Source: Methanoregulaceae archaeon
Lineage (GTDB): Archaea; Halobacteriota; Methanomicrobia; Methanomicrobiales; Methanospirillaceae
Direction of reading: 5' to 3'
DNA: 64,000 nt
NCBI GenBank assembly: GCA_015660885.1
Contig: JACTUB010000016.1
Location: 51,139 to 115,138, forward strand
Below, one piece after another: positions 34,688-43,949 of the stretch. The position numbers and the translations under genes are program-made. The notes below the pieces were generated by a model, which was not told where the DNA came from, made no database searches, and worked only from the letters and a program-made list of their open reading frames with translations. Position 1 is the first letter of the stretch. Each line of letters begins with the position of its first letter.

Positions 34688-35632
34688 TTATCTCGTTCCC
34701 GTTGGATAATTCGTAATAATCAGTTCATCAATATTCCCGCGGCGGGCACCGTTGGCATTGATGATTCGCCGTGCCGGAACTCTCTCGATAGTATAGCCAG
34801 AAAAAAGATCATCGAAGAATGTATCAAGGAAATCCTGATTCCGTGGATCGGAATTACTGAGCATAATCTTCGCCCCTTTTGCATCCAGTTCTTTAAAAAA
34901 ATCTGCAAGCCTTTTCTGGTCCCTATCGGAAAAACCGTTTTTTGAGTATGATGTGAATGAGGATGTGTGGTTGAGCGGGCGGTACGGGGGATCGAAGTAG
35001 ACGAAGGTTTGATCATCGATATAATTCCTGCACCGGGTGAAATCACCTTGGATAATCTGCGTGTTTTTCAGTAACGTGGCAACATTGCCCAGATTGTCCT
35101 TGTTGAAAATATCAGGATTTTCATATCCCCCGAAAGGGACATTGAATTCACCTTTCCTGTTTACACGGAACAGCCCGTTATAACAGGTATGATTGAGGAA
35201 AATAACTTCGGCAGCTCGCTCTACCCAGCCAGGACCATATTTCTGAAACGTAAATCCAGGCAATTTCTTAACGAATGAATCCCTTATTTCATAGTAGTAT
35301 AATTCTCTCTCCTCATCGTCTTTGGCGAGGTACTCTGATTTCAGAATCCCAAGCCGGTCGATTAACTTTTTTGCGGATTTTTTAATCACGCGATAGGAGA
35401 GAATGAGTTCTTCATTGGCATCACAAATACAGCAGTGTTCAAATGAAAATATCTGATTGAGATAAAAAAAGACTGCCCCGCCACCAATAAATGGTTCAAC
35501 ATATTTTGTTATTTTACCTTTTGCCAGTTCTGCCGGCAAACGTTTACTGAACTCGTCCAGCAACTGGGTTTTGCCGCCAGCCCACTTCAGGAATGGCTTT
35601 GCGTAGGGATCGGATTTTTTTTGTTTTGCCAT
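34688..35632 (-). CDS. Adenine-specific DNA methyltransferase, Dam/DpnM-like
   Basis: The 314-residue enzyme has the group-alpha N6-adenine methyltransferase order of motifs: the SAM-binding motif I KWAGGKTQLLDEF near residue 14, the FIGGGAVFF segment near residue 48, and the catalytic motif IV FVYFDPPYRPL near residue 207. The family includes Dam and M.DpnII, which methylate GATC. No restriction endonuclease gene is next to it; the neighbours are unrelated, so it is orphan here and might regulate rather than restrict. The region seems somewhat richer in A/T than its surroundings (not counted). Target specificity cannot be read from the sequence alone. Confidence 0.92.
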   Translation of the reverse strand: MAKQKKSDPYAKPFLKWAGGKTQLLDEFSKRLPAELAKGKITKYVEPFIGGGAVFFYLNQIFSFEHCCICDANEELILSYRVIKKSAKKLIDRLGILKSEYLAKDDEERELYYYEIRDSFVKKLPGFTFQKYGPGWVERAAEVIFLNHTCYNGLFRVNRKGEFNVPFGGYENPDIFNKDNLGNVATLLKNTQIIQGDFTRCRNYIDDQTFVYFDPPYRPLNHTSSFTSYSKNGFSDRDQKRLADFFKELDAKGAKIMLSNSDPRNQDFLDTFFDDLFSGYTIERVPARRIINANGARRGNIDELIITNYPTGTR

Positions 35633-35847
35633 GATCAGGTGGGTATAGCTAATTACAAATACTCTCTTTAGTATTGTCTTTTTATCATTATAGGATTTTG
35701 AATTATATCAAACAGAATAAAAAGATAATACGTGATGGAAACCAGAAGTTCACGAAGAAACCTGTCAGGAATGTTGCCGGGCGGAAAACGCTCTGAGATA
35801 ATACATTCAAAAAACAAGTGCAAGCCTGGATATCGCTTGAACAAACG

Positions 35848-36828
35848 TTATCTTCTGCCGGAAAGAAGATTATTAAAGATTGTGCTCTTGACTTCGTAGT
35901 AAGGGCGGAGTGTTGGATTAAAAGACGTTGCCATGCTCGATAACTCGGGGATATTTGCCATCATAATATTTATTTTCGGGATCCCCCGGTCCTTCAGCCT
36001 TTTCATGTATTCATTCATGATGAAGGACGACGCTCCTGAAGTCAGGAACCTGAAATCCGAGGCTGCCGACCAGCTGAAAGCCTGTTTGCCATCCCAGATA
36101 ACGATCTCAACACAGGCAATCTCATCATCTGTCGTTTTTGCGACCACCATTTCACCGCAGTTCTGATCCCTGATAAATGAATATAGCTCGGTAAAAAGAT
36201 GTTTTGGAACAGGAGGTTTCTTATTTTTCCTGGTATAGGTATCACAAAAAAGAGCGTAATATCTGGAAATATCGGAAAACGGTTCAAAAATTAAGTGGTT
36301 CTTTTCCGCTTTCCGAATATTCCTTTTAAGGGAAGAATCGTATTTGGACTCGAAATTATTGGTGAGATCGATATAATATGCATAAAAAACGGTTGATTTC
36401 CATCCGTTCAAAGTAAAAGGTCTTATATCAGGGAAGTCCGGGGAATTCCTGATACTTATTAAAAAGAAACGCTCACTTTCAATATAGTCTATCAGGGAAA
36501 AAATAATTTGCCGGTACCATGTTTCCCGTTTATGAACGCTTGTACTTGGGGCGATGGAAAGGATGACACCCCCGTAAGGTGTCAAAGTACATGTGGAACT
36601 GGCTACAGGAACAAATCCTTTTTTCCTGTCGATGAAGAGAGAGCATCCTCCAACGAGTACCCCGTCATGATAACATCCGAAAATTCTTATTTTTTGTCCC
36701 AGGGAACGGGCACACGAAGTCAGCCAACCGCTTTTATGAAAGAGGGTTCCCTGCGGCGATTGATCAACAAGTGCATCCCACAGGCTCATATCGGCGGAAG
36801 AGAGTTCCTTGACATCAAAATTGTACAT
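35848..36828 (-). CDS. GNAT-fold FemAB-like acyltransferase
   Basis: The 326-residue protein resembles the FemAB-related family (two-GNAT-domain, XrtA-associated type): WDALVDQSPQGTLFHKSGWL near the N-terminus, LFIDRKKG, and the C-terminal GASSFIMNEYMKRLKDRGIP. FemAB proteins add amino acids to lipid II in bacteria; archaea lack peptidoglycan, so the archaeal members likely acylate other surface polymers, lipids or peptides. I chose the ATG at 36828 rather than the in-frame GTG at 36846, because GGAG sits 12 bases upstream of it. Its neighbours are unrelated and leftward, and its codons are A/T-rich. The family call is fairly sure, the function is not. Confidence 0.75.
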   Translation of the reverse strand: MYNFDVKELSSADMSLWDALVDQSPQGTLFHKSGWLTSCARSLGQKIRIFGCYHDGVLVGGCSLFIDRKKGFVPVASSTCTLTPYGGVILSIAPSTSVHKRETWYRQIIFSLIDYIESERFFLISIRNSPDFPDIRPFTLNGWKSTVFYAYYIDLTNNFESKYDSSLKRNIRKAEKNHLIFEPFSDISRYYALFCDTYTRKNKKPPVPKHLFTELYSFIRDQNCGEMVVAKTTDDEIACVEIVIWDGKQAFSWSAASDFRFLTSGASSFIMNEYMKRLKDRGIPKINIMMANIPELSSMATSFNPTLRPYYEVKSTIFNNLLSGRR

Positions 36829-36846
36829 AAGCTGCCTAATCTCCAC

Positions 36847-37222
36847 TAATCTTTAGTCACCATGTCGTTTTTTCTTTCCCAGAATTGAATCCCGGTTTTA
36901 ATCTTTTTTCCCGCGTCGATATCATTCATTGATCGTCAGTAAAACAATAAAAAGGTTATTTTCTATATGTTATATCGCATTATTATTTATGGCATTCTTT
37001 ACCCCTTCAGGGAACGGTCACGATCTATCTTTCTTATACCCTTGCGGCTTTTAGATTTATCACATTTTTGAGGACGAGGATCTCACACAATGCCCCTTTA
37101 GGTTTTCTATAAAATCCTTTTTTTCTCGTTTCATTCTAAGGGGGTCTTGTATTCTTATTGAAATTCAGGGTAATCATTCTCTATTCCCCCGAGAGAAAAT
37201 CCCGGTTGATAAAAAATAGAGA
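36847..37222. other. AT-rich intergenic region between the ilvN and FemAB-like genes
   Basis: The 376 bases contain no credible gene. T-runs after the ilvN stop (about 37125-37135, on the complementary strand A-runs) and several pyrimidine stretches are compatible with termination of the leftward leuA/cimA-ilvB-ilvN transcript; TATA-like octamers near 36960-36985 could be a promoter for the FemAB-like gene. No structured RNA seen. Confidence 0.45.
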
Positions 37223-37726
37223 TTATTTCAGGCTTGATACAGTCTTTGACCCGCGAAGAATTCCAATGGTTCCGGTCCGGACAAATTCCTTGATCCCGTA
37301 CTGGCGCAGGAGTTTCTCCAGCGCATCGATCTTGTCGGTGTCACCGATAACCTGGAGGATAAGGGACTTTGCCCCGACGTCGACAATCGATGCACGGAAG
37401 ATCGAGGCGATCTGCATGATCTCGGCACGGGAAGTCCCCAGTTCGGCCGTCACCTTGATCAGGGCAAGCTCCCGCTCAACCCTCTCGCTGTTTGTCAGGT
37501 CGGAGACCTTGATCACATCGATGAGCTTGTTGAGCTGCTTCATCACCTGCTCGATCTTTTCATCATCACCGATTACAACGATGGTGATCCGACTCATATC
37601 CGGTTCCTCACAGGGACCAACGGCTAGGCTCTCAATATTAAATCCTCGTCGTGAGAAGAGCCCTGTTACCCGGGATAAGACACCTGCCTTGTTCTCGACA
37701 AGGATGGAGAGTGTGTGGGGCTTCAT
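37223..37726 (-). CDS. ilvN: Acetolactate synthase small (regulatory) subunit
   Basis: IlvN binds valine and gives feedback control to IlvB. The 167-residue protein starts with the ACT-domain strand HTLSILVENKAGVLSRVTGLF and continues FNIESLAVG, the classic IlvN/IlvH signature; a second C-terminal ACT-like domain ends in SGLK-like basic tail (VSSLK). The ATG overlaps the ilvB stop by four bases (ATGA), so translation is coupled. Length is normal for a single-ACT IlvH type. Confidence 0.95.
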   Translation of the reverse strand: MKPHTLSILVENKAGVLSRVTGLFSRRGFNIESLAVGPCEEPDMSRITIVVIGDDEKIEQVMKQLNKLIDVIKVSDLTNSERVERELALIKVTAELGTSRAEIMQIASIFRASIVDVGAKSLILQVIGDTDKIDALEKLLRQYGIKEFVRTGTIGILRGSKTVSSLK

Positions 37727-39396
37727 CGCGGGTGTCCCCCGATCATCTCATTAATGGCAGCACCGGCAGGGACCATAGGGAATACGTTCTCTTCGCGTTC
37801 AATCCTGAAGTCCATGACAAACGGCCCGTCACAGTCAAGGGCAGTCCTCAGCGCGGGCAGGACATCTTCAGAGCATTCCACCTTAACACCCTCAATGCCA
37901 TAGGCATTGGCAATCTTGACAAATTCCACGGGTGGGAGCTCGGTGAATGAGTAACGCCGATCATAGAAGAGCTCCTGCCACTGCCTCACCATGCCCAAAA
38001 ACATGTTGTTCAGGATCGCAATTTTTACGGGGATCTTATAGTGAGCCACCGTGCCCATCTCCTGGATATTCATCTGGATGCTCCCGTCCCCTGCCACATC
38101 GAAAACCGGAAGGTCAGGCCGGGCAAAATGTGCCCCCATCGCTGCAGGAAAACCATACCCCATCGTCCCGAGTCCACCAGAGGTGATCCAGGTACGGGGA
38201 TGCCTGAAACAGAAATGCTGTGCGGTCCACATCTGGTTCTGCCCGACTTCTGAGACGATAATAGCATCTCCGTTTAAGAGCTCGCTCATCTGCCGTATAA
38301 TATACTGCGGATGAAGTCCACCATCGGACGGGCATTTCAGGGGATGGTGCTGCTTCCAGTGCCTGACCTTCTTCAACCAGGCTTCCTTCAGCCCATTCTT
38401 TTTGAGCATGGAGAGCATATCTCTTAAAACAGATTTTACATCGCCGACAATCGGCACATCGACATGCTTGTTCTTGCCGATTTCAGCAGGGTCAATGTCA
38501 ATATGGATGATCTTTGCGTGAGCAGCAAACGTATCGGTTTTACCGGTTACGCGGTCATCGAACCGCACGCCGATAGAGAACAGGCAGTCGCATTCCGTGA
38601 TGGCAAAATTTGCATATTCCGTGCCGTGCATACCAAGCATCCCCATGTTGAGTGGATGGTCGCAGGGAATGCACCCGATTCCCATGAGCGTGGTCGTGAT
38701 GGGGATACCCAGTTGTGTTGCGAAATCGACAAGCTCCGCTGACGCGTTGGATATGATGACCCCACCGCCTGCGTAGATGACCGGGCGCTCTGCATCGGCA
38801 ATCGTCTGGAGGGCTTTTTCAATCTGGCGTTTGTGGCCATGATACGTCGGGTTATATCCCCGCAGGATTACCTTTTCGGGGACTGGTGGTTCGTTGATTA
38901 CCTTCGTACTAACATCTTTGGGGATATCGATGAGCACCGGGCCTGGTCGGCCGGTACCGGCGATATAGAATGCTTCTTTTACAATCCGCCCAAGATCTGC
39001 TGTGTCTTTGACAAGATAGTTGTGTTTGGTGACTGGCATTGTTATACCGGTGATGTCAGATTCCTGGAAGGCATCGTTGCCCAGCAGGTTTGTCGGGACT
39101 TGCCCGGTCAGAGCAACTATCGGCACCGAATCCATATATGCTGTAGCTATTCCGGTTACGAGGTTACATGCACCGGGACCGGATGTTGCAAGACATACTC
39201 CGACATGGCCGCTCGCACGTGCATACCCGTCTGCGGCATGCGCTGCTGCCTGTTCGTGTCGTACAAGGATGTGCTGCAAGGATGAATCATAGAGTTCGTC
39301 ATAGATTGGCAGCACTACACCGCCCGGGTAACCAAAGATAGTTTTGACCCCTTCGCGCTGCAGTGATTCAACGAGGATTTTTGCCCCGGTTTTCAT
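37723..39396 (-). CDS. ilvB: Acetolactate synthase large (catalytic) subunit
   Basis: IlvB is the thiamine diphosphate and FAD enzyme that condenses two pyruvates to acetolactate (or pyruvate with 2-oxobutyrate). The 557-residue protein has the three ThDP-enzyme domains: N-terminal PYR domain with the catalytic Glu in VRHEQAAAHAADGYAR (near residue 50), the central domain with the FAD-site IGVRFDDRVTG, and the C-terminal PP domain with GDGSIQMN ... LNN, the ThDP motif (about residues 440-470). The start overlaps the end of the leuA/cimA gene by 29 bases. It forms an operon with leuA/cimA and ilvN. Confidence 0.96.
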   Translation of the reverse strand: MKTGAKILVESLQREGVKTIFGYPGGVVLPIYDELYDSSLQHILVRHEQAAAHAADGYARASGHVGVCLATSGPGACNLVTGIATAYMDSVPIVALTGQVPTNLLGNDAFQESDITGITMPVTKHNYLVKDTADLGRIVKEAFYIAGTGRPGPVLIDIPKDVSTKVINEPPVPEKVILRGYNPTYHGHKRQIEKALQTIADAERPVIYAGGGVIISNASAELVDFATQLGIPITTTLMGIGCIPCDHPLNMGMLGMHGTEYANFAITECDCLFSIGVRFDDRVTGKTDTFAAHAKIIHIDIDPAEIGKNKHVDVPIVGDVKSVLRDMLSMLKKNGLKEAWLKKVRHWKQHHPLKCPSDGGLHPQYIIRQMSELLNGDAIIVSEVGQNQMWTAQHFCFRHPRTWITSGGLGTMGYGFPAAMGAHFARPDLPVFDVAGDGSIQMNIQEMGTVAHYKIPVKIAILNNMFLGMVRQWQELFYDRRYSFTELPPVEFVKIANAYGIEGVKVECSEDVLPALRTALDCDGPFVMDFRIEREENVFPMVPAGAAINEMIGGHPR

Positions 39397-40882
39397 GTTC
39401 CTCCCTCAATAGTCTGTTCATACCGGCGATCATCGCCTCAACACTTGCCATAATGATGTCCGTGCGGGCGCCGCGTGAAGTAATTATCTTCCCGTCTTTA
39501 CTTAATCTTACTGTTACGTCGACTAAAGCATCGGTCCCGCCACGGATTGCGTCCACATGGTACTCTTCAAGCCGGATGTCGGCCACATCAGCGACACATT
39601 TACGCAGGACTTCCATTGCCGCATCCACGGGGCCTGCACCGGTTGCCGCTCCCGTCATCTCCTGGCCGTCTACCACTAAGGTTACTGATGCAGTCGGGAT
39701 CATATTGCTTCCCGATACCGCAGTGAACTGCCGCATCCGAATGATGGGTTTGCATTCAATCGAAAGCACCGCATCCGCAACAGCCATAAGATCGGTATCG
39801 GTCACGCGTTTTCCCTCGTCACCCAGCTGTTTGATCCGTTTGACAATCTCTTTTACCTGGGGTTCATCTGCTTTATAACTCATTTCATGGAGTGCAGCTT
39901 CAACGGACGCCGAACCGGAGTGCTTCCCCAGCACTATCCGCCGCTTCCGTCCAACCATCTCAGGACTGACAGATTCATAGGTGGAGGGTTCACGGATCAC
40001 TCCATGGGTATGGATACCACTTTCATGGGTAAATGCCATCTCACCGACAATCGCCTTATTAATTGGCAGCGGGATACCGGTCAGGCGCGAAACGAGAGCA
40101 GACAACGAATAGATCTCCTCTTTATGGATCCGTGTCTGGTAATCATAGAGTATCTCGAGCGCCATGACGACTTCTTCCAGCGGTGTATTACCTGCCCGTT
40201 CACCCATACCATTGACCGTTACGTGGGCGCAGGAGGCTCCGTACTTCAGCGCTGCCATCGTGTTGGTGAGGGCAAAACCGAGGTCGTCATGGCAATGGAT
40301 GGACAGTGGTGCGATGGATGCGAGCGGGGGAATATATACTGCAACTTTCTCCGGAGTCAGAACCCCGACGGTATCGCAGAAACAGAGCCGGTCTGCCTTA
40401 CGGTCAATGCCTTCAGCAAAGATCTGGCGGAGGAAGTTCTGATCAGCCCGTGAGGCATCTTCCCCAGAAAGCTCGACAATAAGTCCCCGGCTTTTTGCAT
40501 ATTCGACCGCATTATATGCCATCTGTGCGACCTCTTCACGGGTCTTGCGCATCTTTTTTGCGATGTGCAGGTCGCTGACCGGTACGACGAGATGTACTGA
40601 ATCAGCACCATACTCAGCGGCAAAATCGATGTCCTGCCGCACTGCACGGACATAAGTGCAGATCTCTGCTGTGAGCCCGGCATCAGAAATGACCCGTATT
40701 GCGTCCCGCTCGCCCTCGGATGCAGCAGCGGAGCCAACTTCAATCACATCGACGCCGATATCGGCCAGCTTGGTGGCAATCTCCAGTTTCTGGTCCGGGT
40801 TTAACGAAACACCCGGGGTCTGTTCCCCGTCCCGTAACGTGGTATCTAAAAAACGCAGGTTTTTAACAAATAAAACACTCAC
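39368..40882 (-). CDS. 2-isopropylmalate synthase / (R)-citramalate synthase family enzyme
   Basis: The enzyme condenses acetyl-CoA with a 2-oxo acid; substrates are 2-oxoisovalerate (LeuA) or pyruvate (CimA). The 504-residue protein has the DRE-TIM barrel with RFLDTTLRDGEQTPG at residues 10-24, the metal-binding SIHCHDDLGFAL near residue 200, and GNTPLEEVVMALE, then a C-terminal LeuA-type allosteric domain with Gly-rich loops (TGAATGAGPVDAAM). LeuA and CimA of methanogens are about equally long and very alike, so I leave the choice open; operon with ilvB and ilvN fits both. AksA is excluded by the presence of the C-terminal domain. The start codon is a GTG at 40882, lying right beside a 19-base dyad. 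Confidence 0.9.
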   Translation of the reverse strand: MSVLFVKNLRFLDTTLRDGEQTPGVSLNPDQKLEIATKLADIGVDVIEVGSAAASEGERDAIRVISDAGLTAEICTYVRAVRQDIDFAAEYGADSVHLVVPVSDLHIAKKMRKTREEVAQMAYNAVEYAKSRGLIVELSGEDASRADQNFLRQIFAEGIDRKADRLCFCDTVGVLTPEKVAVYIPPLASIAPLSIHCHDDLGFALTNTMAALKYGASCAHVTVNGMGERAGNTPLEEVVMALEILYDYQTRIHKEEIYSLSALVSRLTGIPLPINKAIVGEMAFTHESGIHTHGVIREPSTYESVSPEMVGRKRRIVLGKHSGSASVEAALHEMSYKADEPQVKEIVKRIKQLGDEGKRVTDTDLMAVADAVLSIECKPIIRMRQFTAVSGSNMIPTASVTLVVDGQEMTGAATGAGPVDAAMEVLRKCVADVADIRLEEYHVDAIRGGTDALVDVTVRLSKDGKIITSRGARTDIIMASVEAMIAGMNRLLREEHENRGKNPR

Positions 40883-40901
40883 TCATGGTACTTCACCATG
40901 A
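40883..40901. promoter_or_regulatory. 19-base inverted repeat at the start of the leuA/cimA operon
   Basis: TCATGGT and ACCATGA (7+7 bp) flank ACTTC, directly upstream of the GTG start codon of the leuA/cimA gene. On the mRNA it would form a small stem enclosing the ribosome-binding region; on DNA it would be a site for a dimeric regulator. Either could control branched-chain amino acid synthesis. TATA-like sequence (ATATATTTTT on the minus strand near 40960) lies further upstream. Confidence 0.4.
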
Positions 40902-41009
40902 TAAGGCATTGGGGAGGAGAATATAAAAATATTCGGGCAAAATACAGTTTGATTCCACAAAAATATATGATCCTTCTTTCCATCCTTTAACAGTGACAGT
41001 GGATTGGAC

Positions 41010-41675
41010 ATGATACCAAACGATCCTTCCGGTTTCCCGGCTATTGGCGATATTTCCCTGAAATGCCAGGACTTACGAAAGGCGAAGACTCGCGGCGAAC
41101 TCGGTGAACGTATTGCTGCCATTGTCCTGCAGTATTCTCCGGTCGAAATCCAGCAGATGAAACGGAACTTCGATGACAAGATCCAGGAGATCACTCCGGA
41201 ATACCGGGAGCGGCTCACAAAAAAGATCTCCGAACACCTGCTCGGGACTTATCAGAGAATCCGGCTTGCACAGCAGCAGGGAATCTTCAGGACGATGCTC
41301 GAACCGGTGAGTGCCCGTCAGGTCAAGTACTGGGAGATGGTACAGGAACAGTGCCAGGACGATTACCGGAGAGATGCTCCTGCCTTCCGGTTTTTGAAAT
41401 ACCTCCTTGCCGGGTTCTGTATGCTCGTGCTTAATGAACCCGGGCACCCGGTCGGAACACCTTTCCCCGGGGGCGATTCGGTACAGACAACTGAAGGAGT
41501 CTATTATTGCCCGGTCAGGGACAAGGCAAATGACGTTGACGCAGCACTCTGTCCATTCTGCCCGGCCCTCCAGACCCCTGAGATCGGGTATCTCAAACCG
41601 CCGACGAACCCGAATGAGCATAAAAAACAGGAGTTCATCGAACACTGCCACAGGTTCCATAACTTCAATGGCTAA
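41010..41675 (+). CDS. DUF2115 family protein
   Basis: This 221-residue protein belongs to the methanogen-typical DUF2115 (UPF0305) family. The N-terminal half is helical and charged (SPVEIQQMKRNFDDKIQEI), and the C-terminal half has a cysteine set reminiscent of a zinc or iron-sulfur site: YYCPVRDK, DAALCPFCPALQT and EHCHRF. The function is unknown. Start ATG 41010 is chosen over an in-frame TTG two codons earlier, and its spacing to GTGGA upstream is acceptable. It is divergent from the leucine operon and may share the regulatory region with it. Confidence 0.85.
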   Translation: MIPNDPSGFPAIGDISLKCQDLRKAKTRGELGERIAAIVLQYSPVEIQQMKRNFDDKIQEITPEYRERLTKKISEHLLGTYQRIRLAQQQGIFRTMLEPVSARQVKYWEMVQEQCQDDYRRDAPAFRFLKYLLAGFCMLVLNEPGHPVGTPFPGGDSVQTTEGVYYCPVRDKANDVDAALCPFCPALQTPEIGYLKPPTNPNEHKKQEFIEHCHRFHNFNG

Positions 41676-41843
41676 TCCAGAAATATCCGGGAAATCCAGG
41701 TTTCTCTGAAAAATTATCTGGTTTTTTATTTTCTCTCGTACTGACACTGCGTGTCGGGAATAATTATATTTTAGTATACGCCCATGTCTACTGGTGAACG
41801 TCGGCGAACCCCGGCCTTGCCTTGTGTGCACGGGAAATTGACC

Positions 41844-43949
41844 ATGGATACACCGAACCTTCCTGCTGATAACCCTTCACTCTATATCAACCGTGAACTG
41901 AGCTGGATACGGTTCAACCACCACGTCCTCGACGAAGCACTGGATGAAACTCACCCATTGCTTGAACGGGTGAAGTTCCTCGCGATCTTTGCCAATAACC
42001 TTGATGAATTTTTCATGGTACGGGTCTCGGGACTCCAGAGGCAGCTCGCAAAAGGTGTGCTGAAATCTCCACCCGATGGCATGACGCCGGGACAACAGCT
42101 GGAAGCTATCAGGCAGATGCTCATCCCGGAACTTGAGGCTCAATATTATACTTGGCACGAAAAGATCCTGCCGCGGCTGGACGTTGCAGGTATCCATGTC
42201 CATATGTATGCAGGACTTTCGGATGAACAAAAAAATGCCGTGCATATGTTTTTTGTGAACGAAATATTTCCGGTTTTAACTCCTCTTGCTTTTGACAGTT
42301 CCCACCCATTTCCCTTTATCTCCAACCTCTCGCTCAACCTTGCCATTATCATCAGGGACCAGGCAAAAAAAGAGTATTTTGCCCGTGTCAAAGTGCCGAC
42401 AAACCTCTTCTCCCGGCTCGTGCGGATCCCGGACCTCTGCGGCAACGGGCGTATCAATGACTCCGAAGTACATCTTGTCTATCTCGAGGAGATTATTGCG
42501 GCACATCTTGACATGCTGTTTCCGGGCCTGGAGGTAATCGCGTCGTTCCCGTTCCGGATCACCCGCGATGCAGATCTCGAAATTGAAGTAGATGAAGCCT
42601 CGGATCTCCTGACAACGGTAGAAGAGATAATGGAGCAGCGGGCAAAGGGGAAAGCGGTGCGTATCGAAGTGGATCATTCCATGCATGACGGTATCTGCCA
42701 CATGCTGGAGAAGAAACTGGGGATCAGTCCTTCCATGCTCTACCGGATCGGTCATCCGGTGGGCATGGCTGACTTTATGCAGCTTCTCGCGCTTGATCGC
42801 CCTGACCTGAAAGACATCCCGTTTCTGCCATCACTTCCTTCCGATCTTAGTGAGGGAAAAGACATTTTTTCAGCTATCCGTCACCACAACATTCTCCTCT
42901 ACCACCCCTATGACAGTTTTTCCCCGGTCGTGAATTTTCTCCGTCAGGCTGCACATGACCCGGACGTACTGGCTATAAAAATCACGCTCTACCGCGTGGG
43001 GTCAAACTCACCGGTCGTAAACGCCCTCATGGAAGCTCGGGAGAACGGGAAAGCAGTAGCTGCCCTGATCGAACTCAAGGCACGGTTTGATGAAGAGAAC
43101 AATATCGGATGGGCACGGGCCCTTGAACATGAGGGTGTCCATGTTGTCTACGGAGTCGTCGGACTTAAAGTGCATGCAAAACTCTGCATGATCGTCCGCC
43201 GTGAAAAAGACGGCATACGCCGCTATATGCACCTTGGCACAGGCAATTATAACGCTACAACAAGCCGGATTTATACCGACTTCGGACTTTTCACCTGTGA
43301 CAAGGTGATCGGGGAAGACGTAGCAAATCTTTTCAATTTCCTCACCGGGTATGCACGGATTGAGAACTACCAGAAGCTCCTGGTAGCCCCGGTCACGCTG
43401 CGTAACGGGATTATTGACCGGATCGGTCGTGAAATTTCCCGGCACCAGAAACACGGTGACGGCCATCTTATATTCAAGATGAATGCACTGGTTGATCCTG
43501 TCTGCATCGGTGCGCTCTACCGTGCGTCAGAAGCAGGAGTAAAAGTGGATCTTCAGGTGCGGGGAATTTGTTGCCTGCGGCCGGGAATCAGCGGAGTGAG
43601 CGGGAATATCACGGTCAGTGCAATTGTCGGCCGGTTCCTTGAACACGCCCGTATCTATTATTTCCATAACGGAGGGGATGAAGAGGTACTTCTGGGGAGT
43701 GCGGATCTCATGCCCCGGAACCTTGACCGGAGGGTCGAAGTCCTGTTCCCGGTAGAGGATCCTGATATGCGCAGGGCAATCATCTATACCATCCTTCCTG
43801 TCCAGCTGCAGGATACCGTCAAAATCCGAACCCTGAAAAGCGATGGCCGCTATGAACGACGAGAGCCTGAAAACGAAAGGGGACCCCTGAACGCACAGGT
43901 GTGGCTGGTAGAACACCGGGGGATCTGGCATAATGATAGCCGTTCATGA
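41844..43949 (+). CDS. ppk1: Polyphosphate kinase 1
   Basis: PPK1 makes inorganic polyphosphate from ATP and runs the reaction in reverse. The 701-residue protein has the N-terminal helical domain (INRELSWIRFNHHVLDEA, the family's signature), the head domain, and two phospholipase-D-like catalytic domains. Both catalytic histidines are present: His444 (KVHAKLCMI, the one autophosphorylated in E. coli) and His463 (YMHLGTGNYN), 19 residues apart as in the E. coli enzyme. ATG 41844 is preferred to 41784, since the first 20 residues upstream lack conservation signs and PPK1 usually begins just before INRELSW. The end overlaps the start of the CHAD-HD gene by 17 bases. Confidence 0.95.
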   Translation: MDTPNLPADNPSLYINRELSWIRFNHHVLDEALDETHPLLERVKFLAIFANNLDEFFMVRVSGLQRQLAKGVLKSPPDGMTPGQQLEAIRQMLIPELEAQYYTWHEKILPRLDVAGIHVHMYAGLSDEQKNAVHMFFVNEIFPVLTPLAFDSSHPFPFISNLSLNLAIIIRDQAKKEYFARVKVPTNLFSRLVRIPDLCGNGRINDSEVHLVYLEEIIAAHLDMLFPGLEVIASFPFRITRDADLEIEVDEASDLLTTVEEIMEQRAKGKAVRIEVDHSMHDGICHMLEKKLGISPSMLYRIGHPVGMADFMQLLALDRPDLKDIPFLPSLPSDLSEGKDIFSAIRHHNILLYHPYDSFSPVVNFLRQAAHDPDVLAIKITLYRVGSNSPVVNALMEARENGKAVAALIELKARFDEENNIGWARALEHEGVHVVYGVVGLKVHAKLCMIVRREKDGIRRYMHLGTGNYNATTSRIYTDFGLFTCDKVIGEDVANLFNFLTGYARIENYQKLLVAPVTLRNGIIDRIGREISRHQKHGDGHLIFKMNALVDPVCIGALYRASEAGVKVDLQVRGICCLRPGISGVSGNITVSAIVGRFLEHARIYYFHNGGDEEVLLGSADLMPRNLDRRVEVLFPVEDPDMRRAIIYTILPVQLQDTVKIRTLKSDGRYERREPENERGPLNAQVWLVEHRGIWHNDSRS

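Noticed and set aside
39368..40882. AksA (homocitrate synthase of coenzyme B synthesis) for the leuA/cimA gene
   Set aside because: AksA lacks the C-terminal LeuA-type domain that is present here, and the operon with ilvB and ilvN points to branched-chain amino acid synthesis.
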